A stretch of DNA of 64,000 bases, taken from contig JAUYQR010000017.1 in assembly GCA_030697175.1 (NCBI GenBank), forward strand, positions 1 through 64,000, in the 5' to 3' direction. Made by a program: the position numbers and the translations under genes. The notes under the pieces were generated by a model, which did not search any database, had not been told where the DNA came from, and was given only the letters and a program-made list of their open reading frames with translations. Shown piece by piece: positions 41,264 to 52,012 of the stretch. The stretch comes from Paracoccaceae bacterium. GTDB taxonomy: Bacteria; Pseudomonadota; Alphaproteobacteria; Rhodobacterales; Rhodobacteraceae. Each line of letters begins with the position of its first letter. The stretch's first letter is position 1.

Positions 41264-42070
41264 ATGGCCGAGATCAAACCACGCGTTTCCAGCATTGATC
41301 CCGTCTGGCAGCGCGTCTGCGAAGAAGCCGTCGAGGCTATCCGCGCCGAACCGCTGCTTGGTGGCCTGATCCACTCGGGCCTTTTGCATCATTCGTCGAT
41401 GGAGCGGGCGCTGGCGTACCGCTTTTCGATGAAGCTCGCCTCGGGCGAGATGAGCGAGCAGATCCTGCGCGAAATCGCGGATGAAGCCTATGCCAGCGAC
41501 GCCGATCTGGGCGCCGCCGCACGGTCTGACCTGATGGCCGTCTACGAACGCGATCCGGCCTGCCACCGCTTCCTGCAGCCGATCCTCTTCTTCAAGGGAT
41601 ATCAGGCCATTCAGGCCTACCGTGTCGGGCATTGGCTGTGGCGCACTGGCCGGATCGACCTTGCGTATTTCGTGCAGATGCGCGTGTCCGAGGCGTTCGG
41701 CGTCGACATCCACCCCGCCGCCCGCGTCGGCAAGGGCATCATGATCGACCACGCCCACTCCATCGTCATTGGTGAAACGGCGGTGGTCGGGGACAATGTC
41801 TCGATGCTGCACTCGGTCACGCTTGGCGGCACCGGCAAGGAAGACGGTGACCGGCACCCGAAGATCGGTGATGGCGTGTTGATCGGCGCGGGGGCCAAGG
41901 TGCTGGGCAACATCACCGTCGGCCGCTGCTCGCGCATTGCGGCCGGTTCGGTGGTGCTGGAGGATGTGCCGCACAACACAACGGTCGCGGGCGTTCCGGC
42001 CCGGGTTGTCGGCAAGGCAGGCTGTGCTCAGCCGGCGCTGACCATGGATCAGATCCTGAAGTTGAAGTGA
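41264..42070 (+). CDS. cysE: Serine O-acetyltransferase
   Basis: First enzyme of cysteine synthesis, making O-acetylserine. 268 residues: an N-terminal helical domain (about 1-140), then a left-handed beta-helix with hexapeptide repeats (IHPAARVGKGIMIDHAHSIVIGE, VSMLHSVTLGGTGKEDGDRHPKIGDGV). The catalytic His are in DHAHS and HSVTLGG. AGGAGG lies seven bases before the ATG. Its place beside GTA g15 is conserved in Rhodobacter. Confidence 0.97.
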   Translation: MAEIKPRVSSIDPVWQRVCEEAVEAIRAEPLLGGLIHSGLLHHSSMERALAYRFSMKLASGEMSEQILREIADEAYASDADLGAAARSDLMAVYERDPACHRFLQPILFFKGYQAIQAYRVGHWLWRTGRIDLAYFVQMRVSEAFGVDIHPAARVGKGIMIDHAHSIVIGETAVVGDNVSMLHSVTLGGTGKEDGDRHPKIGDGVLIGAGAKVLGNITVGRCSRIAAGSVVLEDVPHNTTVAGVPARVVGKAGCAQPALTMDQILKLK

Positions 42071-42077
42071 CGCCGCG

Positions 42078-42722
42078 GTGAGCTTCAGCCTTCGCTCCCT
42101 GGCCGCCCGGGCGATGGGCGAGGCGATTTCGCTGTTTGCCCGGTTCATCACCGCGCCTCGCGCCATCTGGCAGGGGATCGCCCCCGAACCCGGCCAGCGC
42201 GTCTATTTTGCCAACCACAGTTCCAACGGCGACTTCGTCCTGATCTGGACAGTGTTGCCCGCCCCGCTGCGCCGCCAAACCCGTCCGGTGGCTGCGCTGG
42301 AGTACTGGCTTGCCTCCCCGTTGCGGGCGTTCATCGGGCGCGACGTCTTCAACGCCGTCCTGATCGACCGCCGCCCCGAGGCGCGCACCACTGACCCGGT
42401 TGATCAGATGGTCGCGGCGCTGGATCAGGGGACGTCACTGATCCTGTTTCCCGAAGGCAAGCGCAACGTCTCTGACGACCCCCTTCTTCCGTTCAAGTCC
42501 GGTTTGTTCCACCTGGCCCGCAGCCGGCCATCCGTTGATCTTGTGCCGGTCTGGATCGCCAACCTGAACAAGGTCATGCCGAAGGGAGAAGTCATTCCGG
42601 TTCCGCTGATCTGCACTCTCACCTTCGGCGCCCCCATCCGGATCCATGCGGGCGAGGCAAAGGATGCCTTCCTCGCCCGTGCCTCCGAGGCGCTGCTTGC
42701 CTTGGGCAGCCCTGCATCATGA
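42078..42722 (+). CDS. PlsC-like 1-acylglycerol-3-phosphate acyltransferase family protein
   Basis: 214-residue membrane acyltransferase. The HX4D motif is in FANHSSNGDFVLIW, the second motif in IDRRPEART and the third in LILFPEGKRNVSDD. GTG start seven bases after cysE. ATGA overlap with the following cdsA-type gene indicates one lipid-making cassette. It is probably a specialised paralogue of the housekeeping PlsC; acceptor unknown. Confidence 0.85.
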   Translation: MSFSLRSLAARAMGEAISLFARFITAPRAIWQGIAPEPGQRVYFANHSSNGDFVLIWTVLPAPLRRQTRPVAALEYWLASPLRAFIGRDVFNAVLIDRRPEARTTDPVDQMVAALDQGTSLILFPEGKRNVSDDPLLPFKSGLFHLARSRPSVDLVPVWIANLNKVMPKGEVIPVPLICTLTFGAPIRIHAGEAKDAFLARASEALLALGSPAS

Positions 42723-43660
42723 CCAGCCCGCACCTGATCTGGCTGCTTTCGGGCGTCGTGGTGATCCTGCTGGTCGCCTCGATCATCGGCACGCTCTTGC
42801 GGCAACGGCTCGGCGATGCGCCCAACCCCATGCTCGACAACCTGATCGCGCGCACCAACGCCTGGTGGGTGATGGTGATCCTGCTCGCCGTGGCGTTCCT
42901 TGCGGGCCGCACCGGCGTGATCCTGCTTTTTGCGCTTTGTTCCTTTGCGGCCCTGCGCGAGTTTCTCACCCTGACCACCCACTCGCGCGAAGATCACTGG
43001 TCACTTGTCGCCTGCTTCTTCCTGGTCCTGCCGCTGCAATATTACCTGGTGCTGATCGACTGGTACGGGCTCTATTCCGTGTTCATCCCGGTCTACGTGT
43101 TCCTCTTGCTGCCGGTCCTGTCGGCGCTGCGCGGCAACCCCAGGGATTTCCTCGTCCGCGTCTCCGAAACGCAGTGGGCGCTGATGGTCTGCGTCTTTTG
43201 CGTCAGCCACGTTCCTGCGATCCTGTCGCTGCAGATCCCGGGTTTCGAGGGTCGGAACGTCATCCTCATCGCCTATCTGATCTTCATCGTGCAACTTTCG
43301 GACGTGATGCAATATGTCTGGGGCAAGCTGATCGGCCGCACCCGAATTGCCCCCACCCTGTCGCCCTCCAAGACGTGGGAGGGGTTGCTCGGCGGCTCGC
43401 TTACCGCCACAGCCGTCGGCACGCTCCTGTGGTGGATGACGCCCTTCACCATGCTGCAGGCCATGGGGATCTGCCTTATCCTGACACTGATGGGTTTCCT
43501 CGGCGGCCTCGTCATGTCGGCAATCAAGCGCGACCGGGGGATCAAGGACTGGGGCCATCTCATCGCCGGGCATGGCGGGTTCATCGACCGGCTCGACAGC
43601 GTGATCTTCGCGGCACCGATCTTCTTTCACATCACCCGGTACGGCTGGTCCGTGACATGA
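42719..43660 (+). CDS. cdsA: Phosphatidate cytidylyltransferase (CdsA family)
   Basis: Makes CDP-diacylglycerol from phosphatidate and CTP in the inner membrane. 313 residues with about eight hydrophobic helices. The CDS signature is complete: SPSKTWEGLLGG and KRDRGIKDWGHLIAGHGGFIDRLDS. Because it sits between an acyltransferase and a CDP-alcohol transferase, it may be a paralogue for a particular lipid and not the sole CdsA. ATGA overlaps on both sides. Confidence 0.93.
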   Translation: MTSPHLIWLLSGVVVILLVASIIGTLLRQRLGDAPNPMLDNLIARTNAWWVMVILLAVAFLAGRTGVILLFALCSFAALREFLTLTTHSREDHWSLVACFFLVLPLQYYLVLIDWYGLYSVFIPVYVFLLLPVLSALRGNPRDFLVRVSETQWALMVCVFCVSHVPAILSLQIPGFEGRNVILIAYLIFIVQLSDVMQYVWGKLIGRTRIAPTLSPSKTWEGLLGGSLTATAVGTLLWWMTPFTMLQAMGICLILTLMGFLGGLVMSAIKRDRGIKDWGHLIAGHGGFIDRLDSVIFAAPIFFHITRYGWSVT

Positions 43661-44295
43661 CAGACCGCGCCGAACCGCCATCCCGCCGCCCCCTGACCTC
43701 GCGCAATTCCCGTTGGGCAAAGGCGCTTGCCGTCAGGGCCGTCGCGCGGGGTCTCACCCCCAACCAGATCTCGCAGCTTTCCATCGCTTTCGCCGCACTT
43801 GGCGCTGCCAGCTATGCCGTGTCGCCCATTGGGCCCGGCGTCCTGCAATGGCTGATGCTGATCCTTGCCGCCGCCGCCTGCCAGGCACGGCTGGTGTACA
43901 ACCTGATCGACGGAATGGTCGCCGTCGAAGGCGGGCAGGGCACCAAGGACGGCCCGTTCTGGAACGAAGCGCCGGACCGGCTCTCCGACCTCCTGCTGCT
44001 CGGCGGGGCCGGCATCGCGGCGGGCAACCCGGCGCTCGGGTTTCTGGCCGCCGCCCTTGCCATCGCCACCGCCTACATCCGTGAACTTGGCCGGGCCGAA
44101 GGCTTGCCACCGGATTTCTCCGGTCCGATGGCCAAGCCGCAGCGCATGGCCGCCTTGACCATCGGCACCGTGATCGCCGCCTTCACCGCGCCAGCCTGGT
44201 CCCTCTCCGCAACCCTCTGGCTGATCATCGCTGGCACCGCAATCACCGCCGCCCTGCGCTCCCGCCGCCTGATCCAGGCGCTCGACGCCAAATGA
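43657..44295 (+). CDS. CDP-alcohol phosphatidyltransferase family protein with divergent motif
   Basis: 212-residue membrane enzyme that would replace CMP of CDP-DAG with an alcohol. The family motif D-G-x2-A-R-x8-G-x3-D-x3-D is only partly kept: here it reads LIDGMVAVEGGQGT, then GPFWNEAPDRLSD, with Val for Arg and Asn for the first of the two later Asp residues; the last Asp pair in PDRLSD remains. Membrane helices follow at about 100-125 and 145-195. Acts with the two preceding genes; product unknown. Confidence 0.82.
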   Translation: MTDRAEPPSRRPLTSRNSRWAKALAVRAVARGLTPNQISQLSIAFAALGAASYAVSPIGPGVLQWLMLILAAAACQARLVYNLIDGMVAVEGGQGTKDGPFWNEAPDRLSDLLLLGGAGIAAGNPALGFLAAALAIATAYIRELGRAEGLPPDFSGPMAKPQRMAALTIGTVIAAFTAPAWSLSATLWLIIAGTAITAALRSRRLIQALDAK

Positions 44296-44298
44296 AAA

Positions 44299-44331
44299 CA
44301 GGGGGCCGACCGACCCCCTGCTTGCTCTTTT
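44299..44331 (+). terminator. Intrinsic terminator of the lipid cassette
   Basis: Stem caggggg/ccccctg with an eight-base loop, followed by cttgctctttt, starting three bases after the last gene. Confidence 0.75.
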
Positions 44332-44375
44332 CCAAAATACTCCAGGGGGGTGCGGGGGTCTGAAACCCCCGCTTC
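44320..44375 (-). repeat. Intergenic 3' element, copy f (after pdhC)
   Basis: On the minus strand: hairpin gcgggggt/acccccgc with a five-base loop, then acccccctGGAGTATTTTggaaaagagcaag. Oriented with pdhC, which ends at 44382. Confidence 0.7.
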
Positions 44376-44381
44376 CGCCGG

Positions 44382-45716
44382 TCAGGCCAACAGCGCCATC
44401 GGGTTTTCCAGCCCCTCGATCACCGCCTTCAGGAACTCCGCCCCCAGGGCGCCGTCGATCACCCGGTGGTCCACCGACAGCGTCATCGACATCACCGTCG
44501 CCACGCCGATCGTGCCATCCGCCAGAACCACCGGCTTCTTCACGCCCGCGCCAACCGCCAGGATCGAGCCATGCGGCGGGTTGATCACCGCGTCAAAGTT
44601 CTCGATCCCCATCATGCCAAGGTTGGAAATCGCAAACGACCCGCCCTGATATTCATGCGGCGCCAGCTTCTTCGACTTTGCCCGCGCCGCCAGATCCTTC
44701 ATCTCGGCCGACAGCGTCGACAGCGACTTCTTCTCGGCGTCGCGCAAGACCGGCGTGAACAGCCCGCCCTCCACCGCCACCGCAACCGCCACATCCGATG
44801 GTTTCAGCCGCAGGATCCGGTCACCCGCCCAGACGGCATTGGCGTTCGGCACCGCCTGCAACGCCGCCGCACAGGCCTTGATGATGAAGTCGTTGACCGA
44901 CAGCTTCACGCCGCGCGCTTCAAGCTGCCTGTTCAAGGTCTCGCGGAACGTCATCAGCGCATCCAGCCGCACCTCGCGCCGCAGGTAGAAATGCGGGATG
45001 GTCTGCTTGGCCTCGGTCAGCCGCGCCGCAATCGTCCGCCGCATCCCGTCGAGCGTGATCTCCTCGAACGGACGGTCGGCATACATCTTCATCACGGTTT
45101 CCGCCGACATGCCGGCTGGCATCCCCGCAGCCGCCGGTTTCGCCGCAACCGGGGCCGCTGCCGCAAGGGCAGCCGCCGCAACCGGGGCCGCCGCAGGCTT
45201 CGCGCCTTCGACATCCGCCTTCACGATGCGCCCATGCGGGCCGGACCCGGCGACCGTCGTCAGGTCCAACCCCTTTTCCGCCGCGATCCGCCGCGCCAGT
45301 GGCGAGGCGAACACCCGCGCGCCGCCAGCCGCCACCGGGGCTGCGGGGGCAGGCGCCGCCGACACCGCCGCCGACACCGCCGCAGCCGCCGCCCCAGCAG
45401 CCGCCCCAGCAGCCACCGGGGCCGCCACCGGTGCCGATGCCTTCGCCGGGGCAGGGGCCGCGCTGAGGCTTTCGCCTTCCTCGACCATCACCGCGATGGG
45501 CGTGTTGACCTTGACGCCCGCCGTGCCTTCGGCGACCAGCAGCTTGCCGACGATCCCTTCGTCGACTGCCTCGAACTCCATCGTCGCCTTGTCGGTCTCG
45601 ATCTCGGCCAGGATCTGGCCGGATTTGACCGCATCCCCCTCCTTGACCAGCCATTTCGCCAGCGTGCCTTCCTCCATCGTGGGGGACAGCGCGGGCATCA
45701 GGATTTCTACAGCCAT
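44382..45716 (-). CDS. pdhC: Pyruvate dehydrogenase E2, dihydrolipoamide acetyltransferase
   Basis: Core of the pyruvate dehydrogenase complex, 444 residues. Lipoyl domain with the lipoylated Lys in [15 protein letters not shown] (about residues 40-55), an Ala/Pro linker with long poly-Ala stretches (about 90-135), a peripheral-subunit binding domain ([19 protein letters not shown]) and the catalytic domain ending in [16 protein letters not shown] (active-site His). GAGGTG lies five bases before the ATG. Last gene of pdhABC; no lpd gene in the window. Confidence 0.97.
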   Translation of the reverse strand: MAVEILMPALSPTMEEGTLAKWLVKEGDAVKSGQILAEIETDKATMEFEAVDEGIVGKLLVAEGTAGVKVNTPIAVMVEEGESLSAAPAPAKASAPVAAPVAAGAAAGAAAAAVSAAVSAAPAPAAPVAAGGARVFASPLARRIAAEKGLDLTTVAGSGPHGRIVKADVEGAKPAAAPVAAAALAAAAPVAAKPAAAGMPAGMSAETVMKMYADRPFEEITLDGMRRTIAARLTEAKQTIPHFYLRREVRLDALMTFRETLNRQLEARGVKLSVNDFIIKACAAALQAVPNANAVWAGDRILRLKPSDVAVAVAVEGGLFTPVLRDAEKKSLSTLSAEMKDLAARAKSKKLAPHEYQGGSFAISNLGMMGIENFDAVINPPHGSILAVGAGVKKPVVLADGTIGVATVMSMTLSVDHRVIDGALGAEFLKAVIEGLENPMALLA

Positions 45717-45725
45717 TGCTTCACC

Positions 45726-47093
<1,368 letters not shown>

Positions 47094-47105
47094 GTGTCTC
47101 TCCCC

Positions 47106-48092
47106 TCAGGCGTAGATATCGGTCCAGAGTTCCTCCAGCGGAGGCTCCGGGCTGTCTTTGGCAAACTCGGCGCTCTCGTTGACGATCGCCTTGATGTCCT
47201 TGTCGATGGCCTTCAGCTCCTCGTCCGAGGCCAGCCCCGCCTGCAGCAGCAGGTCGCGCACATGTTCGATCGCGTCCTTTTCCGACCGCATCTTCTCCAC
47301 CTCTTCGCGTGTCCGGTATTTCGCCGGGTCCGACATGGAATGGCCGCGGTAGCGGTAGGTCATCATCTCAAGGATATACGGCCCGTTCCCCGCCCGGCAG
47401 TGTGCCACGGCCTTCTCGCCCGCCGCCTTCACCGCCAGCACGTCCATCCCGTCGACCTGCTCGCCCGGGATGCCGTAGGCGATGCCACGCCCGAAGTAGG
47501 TGGTCGATTTGGTCGACCGCTTGACGCTCGTTCCCATCGCATAGCCGTTGTTTTCGATCACGAAGATCACCGGCAGCGCCCAAAGCTCGGCCATGTTGTA
47601 GGTCTCGTAGACCTGGCCCTGGTTGGCCGCGCCATCGCCGAAATAGGTGAAGGTCACGTTGTCATTGCCCAGATACTTGTCGGCAAAGGCCAGGCCTGCG
47701 CCGAGCGGCACCTGAGCGCCGACAATCCCGTGCCCACCGTAGAAATGTTTCTCTTTCGAGAACATGTGCATCGAGCCGCCCTTGCCCTTGGAGTATCCCC
47801 CGATGCGCCCCGTCAATTCCGCCATCACCCCCTTCGGGTCCATCCCGCAGGCCAGCATGTGGCCGTGGTCGCGGTAGCTGGTCACCCGCTTGTCGCCTTC
47901 CTTGGCCGCAGCCTCCAGGCCCACGACCACCGCCTCCTGCCCGATATACAGGTGGCAGAACCCCCCGATCAGGCCCATGCCGTAAAGCTGGCCCGCTTTT
48001 TCTTCAAAGCGGCGGATCAGCAGCATGTCACGGTAATATTGCAAAAGCTCGTCTTTCGAGACGTTCGGCCTTTCGGCTGGCTTCTTGGCCAT
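47106..48092 (-). CDS. pdhA: Pyruvate dehydrogenase E1 alpha subunit
   Basis: Thiamine-diphosphate decarboxylase subunit, 328 residues. The cofactor motif GDGAANQGQVYETYNMAELW and the activation-loop RYRGHSMSDPAKYR are present. Start chosen at ATG 48092 (MAKKPAERPNVSKDELLQYY), because GGAGG lies six bases upstream; the ATG two codons earlier would leave no spacer. First gene of pdhABC, preceded by a predicted promoter overlapped by a palindrome. Confidence 0.96.
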   Translation of the reverse strand: MAKKPAERPNVSKDELLQYYRDMLLIRRFEEKAGQLYGMGLIGGFCHLYIGQEAVVVGLEAAAKEGDKRVTSYRDHGHMLACGMDPKGVMAELTGRIGGYSKGKGGSMHMFSKEKHFYGGHGIVGAQVPLGAGLAFADKYLGNDNVTFTYFGDGAANQGQVYETYNMAELWALPVIFVIENNGYAMGTSVKRSTKSTTYFGRGIAYGIPGEQVDGMDVLAVKAAGEKAVAHCRAGNGPYILEMMTYRYRGHSMSDPAKYRTREEVEKMRSEKDAIEHVRDLLLQAGLASDEELKAIDKDIKAIVNESAEFAKDSPEPPLEELWTDIYA

Positions 48093-48110
48093 CGGCATCC
48101 TCCCGGGCAA

Positions 48111-48132
48111 GATAGTTCAATGCTAAACTATC
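48111..48132. promoter_or_regulatory. Palindromic operator candidate in front of pdhA
   Basis: gatagtt (48111-48117) and aactatc (48126-48132) form a 7-bp inverted repeat with an 8-base centre, 19 bases before the pdhA ATG and over the predicted transcription start. TAGTT-N8-AACTA spacing resembles sites of MarR-type repressors. Confidence 0.6.
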
Positions 48133-48135
48133 TGC

Positions 48136-48164
48136 AGCATAACGGAAAATACAGGGCGAAACAA
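48136..48164 (-). promoter_or_regulatory. Predicted sigma70 promoter of pdhABC
   Basis: Minus-strand TTGTTT (48164-48159) and TATGCT (48141-48136) with a 17-base spacer. The start point, near 48129, falls inside the palindrome. Confidence 0.55.
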
Positions 48165-48218
48165 GCCACAGGGCGCGGTGTTGCCACCCAAGGCCAGCGC
48201 AGCGCGTGGCGCAGGATG

Positions 48219-48533
48219 TCAGCGGATGACGATCTCGTCGGTGCGCAGATAGCCCAGAATGTCGCGGGCCTGCTGGTCCAGCAGGTCAAGATCAAGGAAC
48301 GCATCCGACAAGCGCCGGGTAAGGTTGGTCATTTCCGCCAGATCGGCGGCCAGACGGTCGCGCTCTTCGGTCAGCACCTGCGCTTCGGCGGTAATCTCCA
48401 CCCGGCGGAACAGGCCATAATCGCCCTGCACGGCGGCAAAGGTGAAATAGGCCCCCAGCATGAAGGCGAGGGCGAAATAGATCAACCCGCCCACGCCTTG
48501 CCGTGTCTGCGCCCGCGTCTGCGAAATCGTCAT
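48219..48533 (-). CDS. FtsB/DivIC-like septum formation initiator
   Basis: Bitopic division protein, 104 residues. Single transmembrane helix (about residues 16-35, LIYFALAFMLGAYFTFAAVQ) followed by a periplasmic coiled coil (ITAEAQVLTEERDRLAADLAEMTNLTRRLSD) and LDLLDQQARDILGYLRTDEIVI. It would join FtsL and FtsQ at the septum. Start set at ATG 48533, matching relatives; an upstream ATG at 48569 lacks a ribosome binding site. It lies between aldolase and pdhA, as in other Rhodobacteraceae. Confidence 0.87.
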   Translation of the reverse strand: MTISQTRAQTRQGVGGLIYFALAFMLGAYFTFAAVQGDYGLFRRVEITAEAQVLTEERDRLAADLAEMTNLTRRLSDAFLDLDLLDQQARDILGYLRTDEIVIR

Positions 48534-48645
48534 GCCTGCGGCCCCACCGCCCCTCTTGACCGGGGGCATGGCCGAATCATCGCATAACGTCAGGCCTTTG
48601 TGAATCCCGAAAACGCACCGGACTCAACGTGTTGAACGCCAGCCC

Positions 48646-49536
48646 TCAGGTGATCGAGGCGCGGTGGATGCTGTCGATCGCCGCCCCCAGTGCCGCGTCG
48701 AACTCCGCGTCCGACTGCTGCGCCGAAAGCCCCTCGGTCAGCGCGCGGCTGAAGCTGGCGATGATGCCGTGGTTCTGCGCCAGGATCTCGTTCGCCTTGT
48801 CGCGGCTATGCCCGCCCGACAGCGCCACCACCTTCAACACCTTCGGATGCGTCACCAAGGGCTTGTAGAAATTCGCCACCGTCGGCAACGACAGCTTCAG
48901 CATCACCTGGTCTCCCTCGGGCAGGTGATCCAGCGCCAGCAGGATTTCCTCCTGCAGCATCGCCTCGGCCTTTTCCTTGTCGGCGATGGAGATGGTGACC
49001 TCGGGCTCCAGAATCGGCATCAGCCCATGTGCCGCCACCTGACGACCGACATCGAACTGCTGGGCGACAATCGCCGCAATGCCCTTGCGGTTCGCGGCAT
49101 TGACCACAGACCGTTCCTTGGTGCCGAAAATCCCTGCGTTCACCGCGCGCGCCAACAGCGTGTCCAGCCCCGGCATCGGCTTCATCAGTTGCACGCCGTC
49201 GGCCTCGGCCTCCAGCCCCTTGTCGATCTTCAGGAACGGCACGACATGGCGGTGCTTCCACAGGAATTCCGCCGTCGGGATGCCGTCGATATCGCGGTCC
49301 ATCGTCTGCTCGAACAGGATCGCGCCGACCACCTTGTCGCCGGAAAAGGCCGGCGACCGGATGATCCGGCTCCGCATCGCGTGGATCATGTCATACATCG
49401 CCGCTTCGCCCGAATAGGCGGTCTCCGGCACGCCATACAGCTTCAGCGCCTTCGGGGTCGATCCGCCCGATTGGTCCAGCGCGGCGATGAAGCCCTTGCC
49501 GTTTCGCACCTGTTCGGTCATTTCAGCGTCAGCCAT
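48646..49536 (-). CDS. fda: Fructose-bisphosphate aldolase class I
   Basis: Schiff-base aldolase of glycolysis, 296 residues. FIAALDQSGGSTPKALKLYG is the class I N-terminal block; VVGAILFEQTMDRDI and PFLKIDKGL carry active-site residues, and QVMLKLSLPTVANFY and ALSGGHSRDKAN are conserved. AGGAG lies six bases upstream. It is read in the same direction as pgk, 52 bases downstream of that gene. Confidence 0.95.
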   Translation of the reverse strand: MADAEMTEQVRNGKGFIAALDQSGGSTPKALKLYGVPETAYSGEAAMYDMIHAMRSRIIRSPAFSGDKVVGAILFEQTMDRDIDGIPTAEFLWKHRHVVPFLKIDKGLEAEADGVQLMKPMPGLDTLLARAVNAGIFGTKERSVVNAANRKGIAAIVAQQFDVGRQVAAHGLMPILEPEVTISIADKEKAEAMLQEEILLALDHLPEGDQVMLKLSLPTVANFYKPLVTHPKVLKVVALSGGHSRDKANEILAQNHGIIASFSRALTEGLSAQQSDAEFDAALGAAIDSIHRASIT

Positions 49537-49588
49537 GTCCGTCTCCTGCTTGCTCTCGCGTCAGTGATAGTCCGGCACGGCGCTCGCC

Positions 49589-50779
49589 TCAACCCATCAG
49601 GGCCGCGACACCGGGCAATTCCTTGCCCTCCATCCACTCCAGAAACGCGCCCCCTGCGGTGGAGATAAAGGTGAAATCCTCGGCCGCCCCCGCCTGATTG
49701 AGCGCTGCCACCGTGTCACCGCCACCCGCCACGGAAATCAGCTTTCCCTCCCGCGTCAGCCGCGCGGCCGCCTTCGCCGCCGCATTGGTCGCCGCATCGA
49801 ACGGCTCGATCTCGAAGGCACCCAAAGGCCCGTTCCAGATCAGGGTCTTGGCCCCCGCGAACACCGCCTCGATGGATGCCACCGTCTTTGGCCCCGCATC
49901 CAGGATCATCGCGTCCATCGGGCAATCGCGCACGCCGACCACATGGCTTTCCGCCCCGGCCTTGAAGTCGCGCGCCACCACCACATCGACCGGCAGATGG
50001 ATCGAACACCCGGCCGTCTGCGCCTTGCGGTGAATTTCCCGCGCGGTTTCCGCCATCTCGCGTTCCGCCAGCGATTTGCCGACCTCGATCCCCTCGGCCA
50101 CGAGGAAGGTGTTTGCCATCCCGCCACCGATCACCAGATGATCGACCTTGGTCACAAGGTTCGCCAAAAGCTCGATCTTGGTCGAAACCTTGGCGCCGCC
50201 CACCACCGCCACCACAGGCCGCTCCGGCTTGCCCAACGCCGCCTCCAGCGCGCGCAACTCGGCCTCCATCAACCGCCCCGCCGCCGCCGGCAACAGCCGC
50301 GCCAGCGCTTCGGTCGAGGCATGCGCCCGGTGCGCCGCCGAAAACGCATCGTTCACGTAAACGTCGCCCAAGGCCGCCATTTCCGCCGCAAGGGCCGGAT
50401 CATTCGTCTCCTCGCCAGGCTTGAAGCGGGTGTTTTCCAGCAAGACCACCTCGCCCGCCCCGGCCCCGGCAATCGCCGTCGCCGCCACATCGCCCACACA
50501 ATCGGCGGCAAACACCACCTTGCGCCCCAGCGACGCCGACAGCGCATCCACCAGATGCCCAAGGCTCATCGCCGGCACGACCTTGCCCTTCGGCCGGTCG
50601 AAATGCGCCAGCAGCACCACCTTGCCGCCCTTGGCGATGATCGCCTCGACCGTCGGCCTGATCTTGTCGATCCGGGTCATGTCGCTGACCACGCCCGCCT
50701 CCATCGGCACGTTGATGTCCACGCGGGTCAACACGGTCTTGCCGCTCAGGTCCAAGTCGTCCAGCGTGTTCCAGGCCAT
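49589..50779 (-). CDS. pgk: Phosphoglycerate kinase
   Basis: Glycolytic kinase, 396 residues. [40 protein letters not shown] and the nucleotide-binding [13 protein letters not shown] are family blocks. The start [11 protein letters not shown] at 50779 has GGGGAG seven bases upstream, which favours it over the in-frame start five codons earlier. Divergent from the cyclophilin pair. Confidence 0.97.
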   Translation of the reverse strand: MAWNTLDDLDLSGKTVLTRVDINVPMEAGVVSDMTRIDKIRPTVEAIIAKGGKVVLLAHFDRPKGKVVPAMSLGHLVDALSASLGRKVVFAADCVGDVAATAIAGAGAGEVVLLENTRFKPGEETNDPALAAEMAALGDVYVNDAFSAAHRAHASTEALARLLPAAAGRLMEAELRALEAALGKPERPVVAVVGGAKVSTKIELLANLVTKVDHLVIGGGMANTFLVAEGIEVGKSLAEREMAETAREIHRKAQTAGCSIHLPVDVVVARDFKAGAESHVVGVRDCPMDAMILDAGPKTVASIEAVFAGAKTLIWNGPLGAFEIEPFDAATNAAAKAAARLTREGKLISVAGGGDTVAALNQAGAAEDFTFISTAGGAFLEWMEGKELPGVAALMG

Positions 50780-50914
50780 CGCAAATCTCCCCATCGGTCC
50801 ACTTCGCTTTTGCCGCGCATATCACGGCCCCGTCAACCGATCACGACGGTTTGCCCTTCCCTTGGCCGGAACCCGCCATTACGGTCCGCGCGCAATGAAA
50901 CCCGGAGGTGCCGC

Positions 50915-51427
50915 ATGGCCGAGATCAAAGACCCCGAAAACACCATCATCCTCACGCTCAAAGACGGCGAAGTGGTGATCGAGCTTCTGGCCGATGTGGC
51001 CCCGAAGCACACCGAACGGATGAAGGCACTGGCCCGCGCCAAGGCCTATGACAACGTCTGCTTCCACCGCGTGATCGACGGATTCATGGCCCAGACCGGC
51101 GATGTGGCGAACGGCAACATGGAACAGAACTTCAACCTGCGCCGCGCTGGCACGGGCGGTTCCGACCATCCCGATCTGCCCGCCGAGTTTTCGAAACTGC
51201 CGCATGACCGTGGCACCATCGGCGCGGCCCGCTCGCAAAACCCGAACTCGGCCAACAGCCAGTTCTTCATCAACTTCTCCAACAACCACTTCCTGAACAA
51301 TCAATACACCGTCTACGGCCGGGTGATTTCCGGGATGGAGCATGTCGACAAGATCACCCGGGGCGAGCCGCCAGCCAACCCCGACCGCATGATCACTGTC
51401 CGGGTGGCCGCCGATGTCCAGGCTTGA
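50915..51427 (+). CDS. Cytoplasmic cyclophilin-type peptidyl-prolyl isomerase
   Basis: 170-residue cyclophilin without a signal peptide: start MAEIKDPENTIILTLKDGEVVIELL with GGAGGTG upstream. The active-site Arg and Phe are in CFHRVIDGFMAQTGD, and the QFFINF motif in NSANSQFFINFSNN. Its 3' end overlaps the start of the exported paralogue by 14 bases. Confidence 0.95.
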   Translation: MAEIKDPENTIILTLKDGEVVIELLADVAPKHTERMKALARAKAYDNVCFHRVIDGFMAQTGDVANGNMEQNFNLRRAGTGGSDHPDLPAEFSKLPHDRGTIGAARSQNPNSANSQFFINFSNNHFLNNQYTVYGRVISGMEHVDKITRGEPPANPDRMITVRVAADVQA

Positions 51428-52010
51428 TCGCATCCTTGCAGGCGGCCTCTTTGCCGCCGGTCTCGCGGTTGTCGTGGGCTACGGCGTGTCGCACTCCGCG
51501 CAGGCGCAAGACGCCACCGACGGCCCCGGCCCGAACCTGGTGATCGAGGTTGCCGGCACCGCCAACGGCACCGTCGTGATCGACCTGCTCCCGGACGTAG
51601 CGCCGCAGCACGTTGCGCAAGTTACCGCGCTCGCCACCGAAGGCGCCTATGACAACGTGGTGTTCCACCGCGTCATCGACGGCTTCATGGCGCAGACCGG
51701 CGATGTCGCGAACGGCAAGGCGGGCGGCGATCTGTCGATGGCCGGCATGGGCGGCTCCGACAAGCCCGACCTCCCGGCCGAGTTTTCGGACATCTCGTTC
51801 CAGCGCGGCATTGTCGGCATGGCCCGCAGCCAGGACCCGAACTCGGCCAACAGCCAGTTCTTCATCATGTTCGCTCCGGGCGATTTCCTTGACGGCCAAT
51901 ACACCGTCGTCGGTCGGGTGATCTCGGGGATGGAGGTGGTCGATGCCATCCAGCGCGGCGAACCGCCCGCAACCCCCGACGTGATGACCAGGGTCACCGT
52001 CCAGCCGTAA
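51414..52010 (+). CDS. Exported cyclophilin-type peptidyl-prolyl isomerase
   Basis: 198-residue paralogue of the preceding gene with an N-terminal signal (LAGGLFAAGLAVVVGYGVSHSAQAQ), so it acts in the periplasm. Active-site FHRVIDGFMAQTGDVANG and SANSQFFIMF are kept. Adjacent duplicated cyclophilins for the two compartments are common in this group. A bidirectional terminator follows. Confidence 0.95.
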   Translation: MSRLDRILAGGLFAAGLAVVVGYGVSHSAQAQDATDGPGPNLVIEVAGTANGTVVIDLLPDVAPQHVAQVTALATEGAYDNVVFHRVIDGFMAQTGDVANGKAGGDLSMAGMGGSDKPDLPAEFSDISFQRGIVGMARSQDPNSANSQFFIMFAPGDFLDGQYTVVGRVISGMEVVDAIQRGEPPATPDVMTRVTVQP

Positions 52011-52012
52011 CA

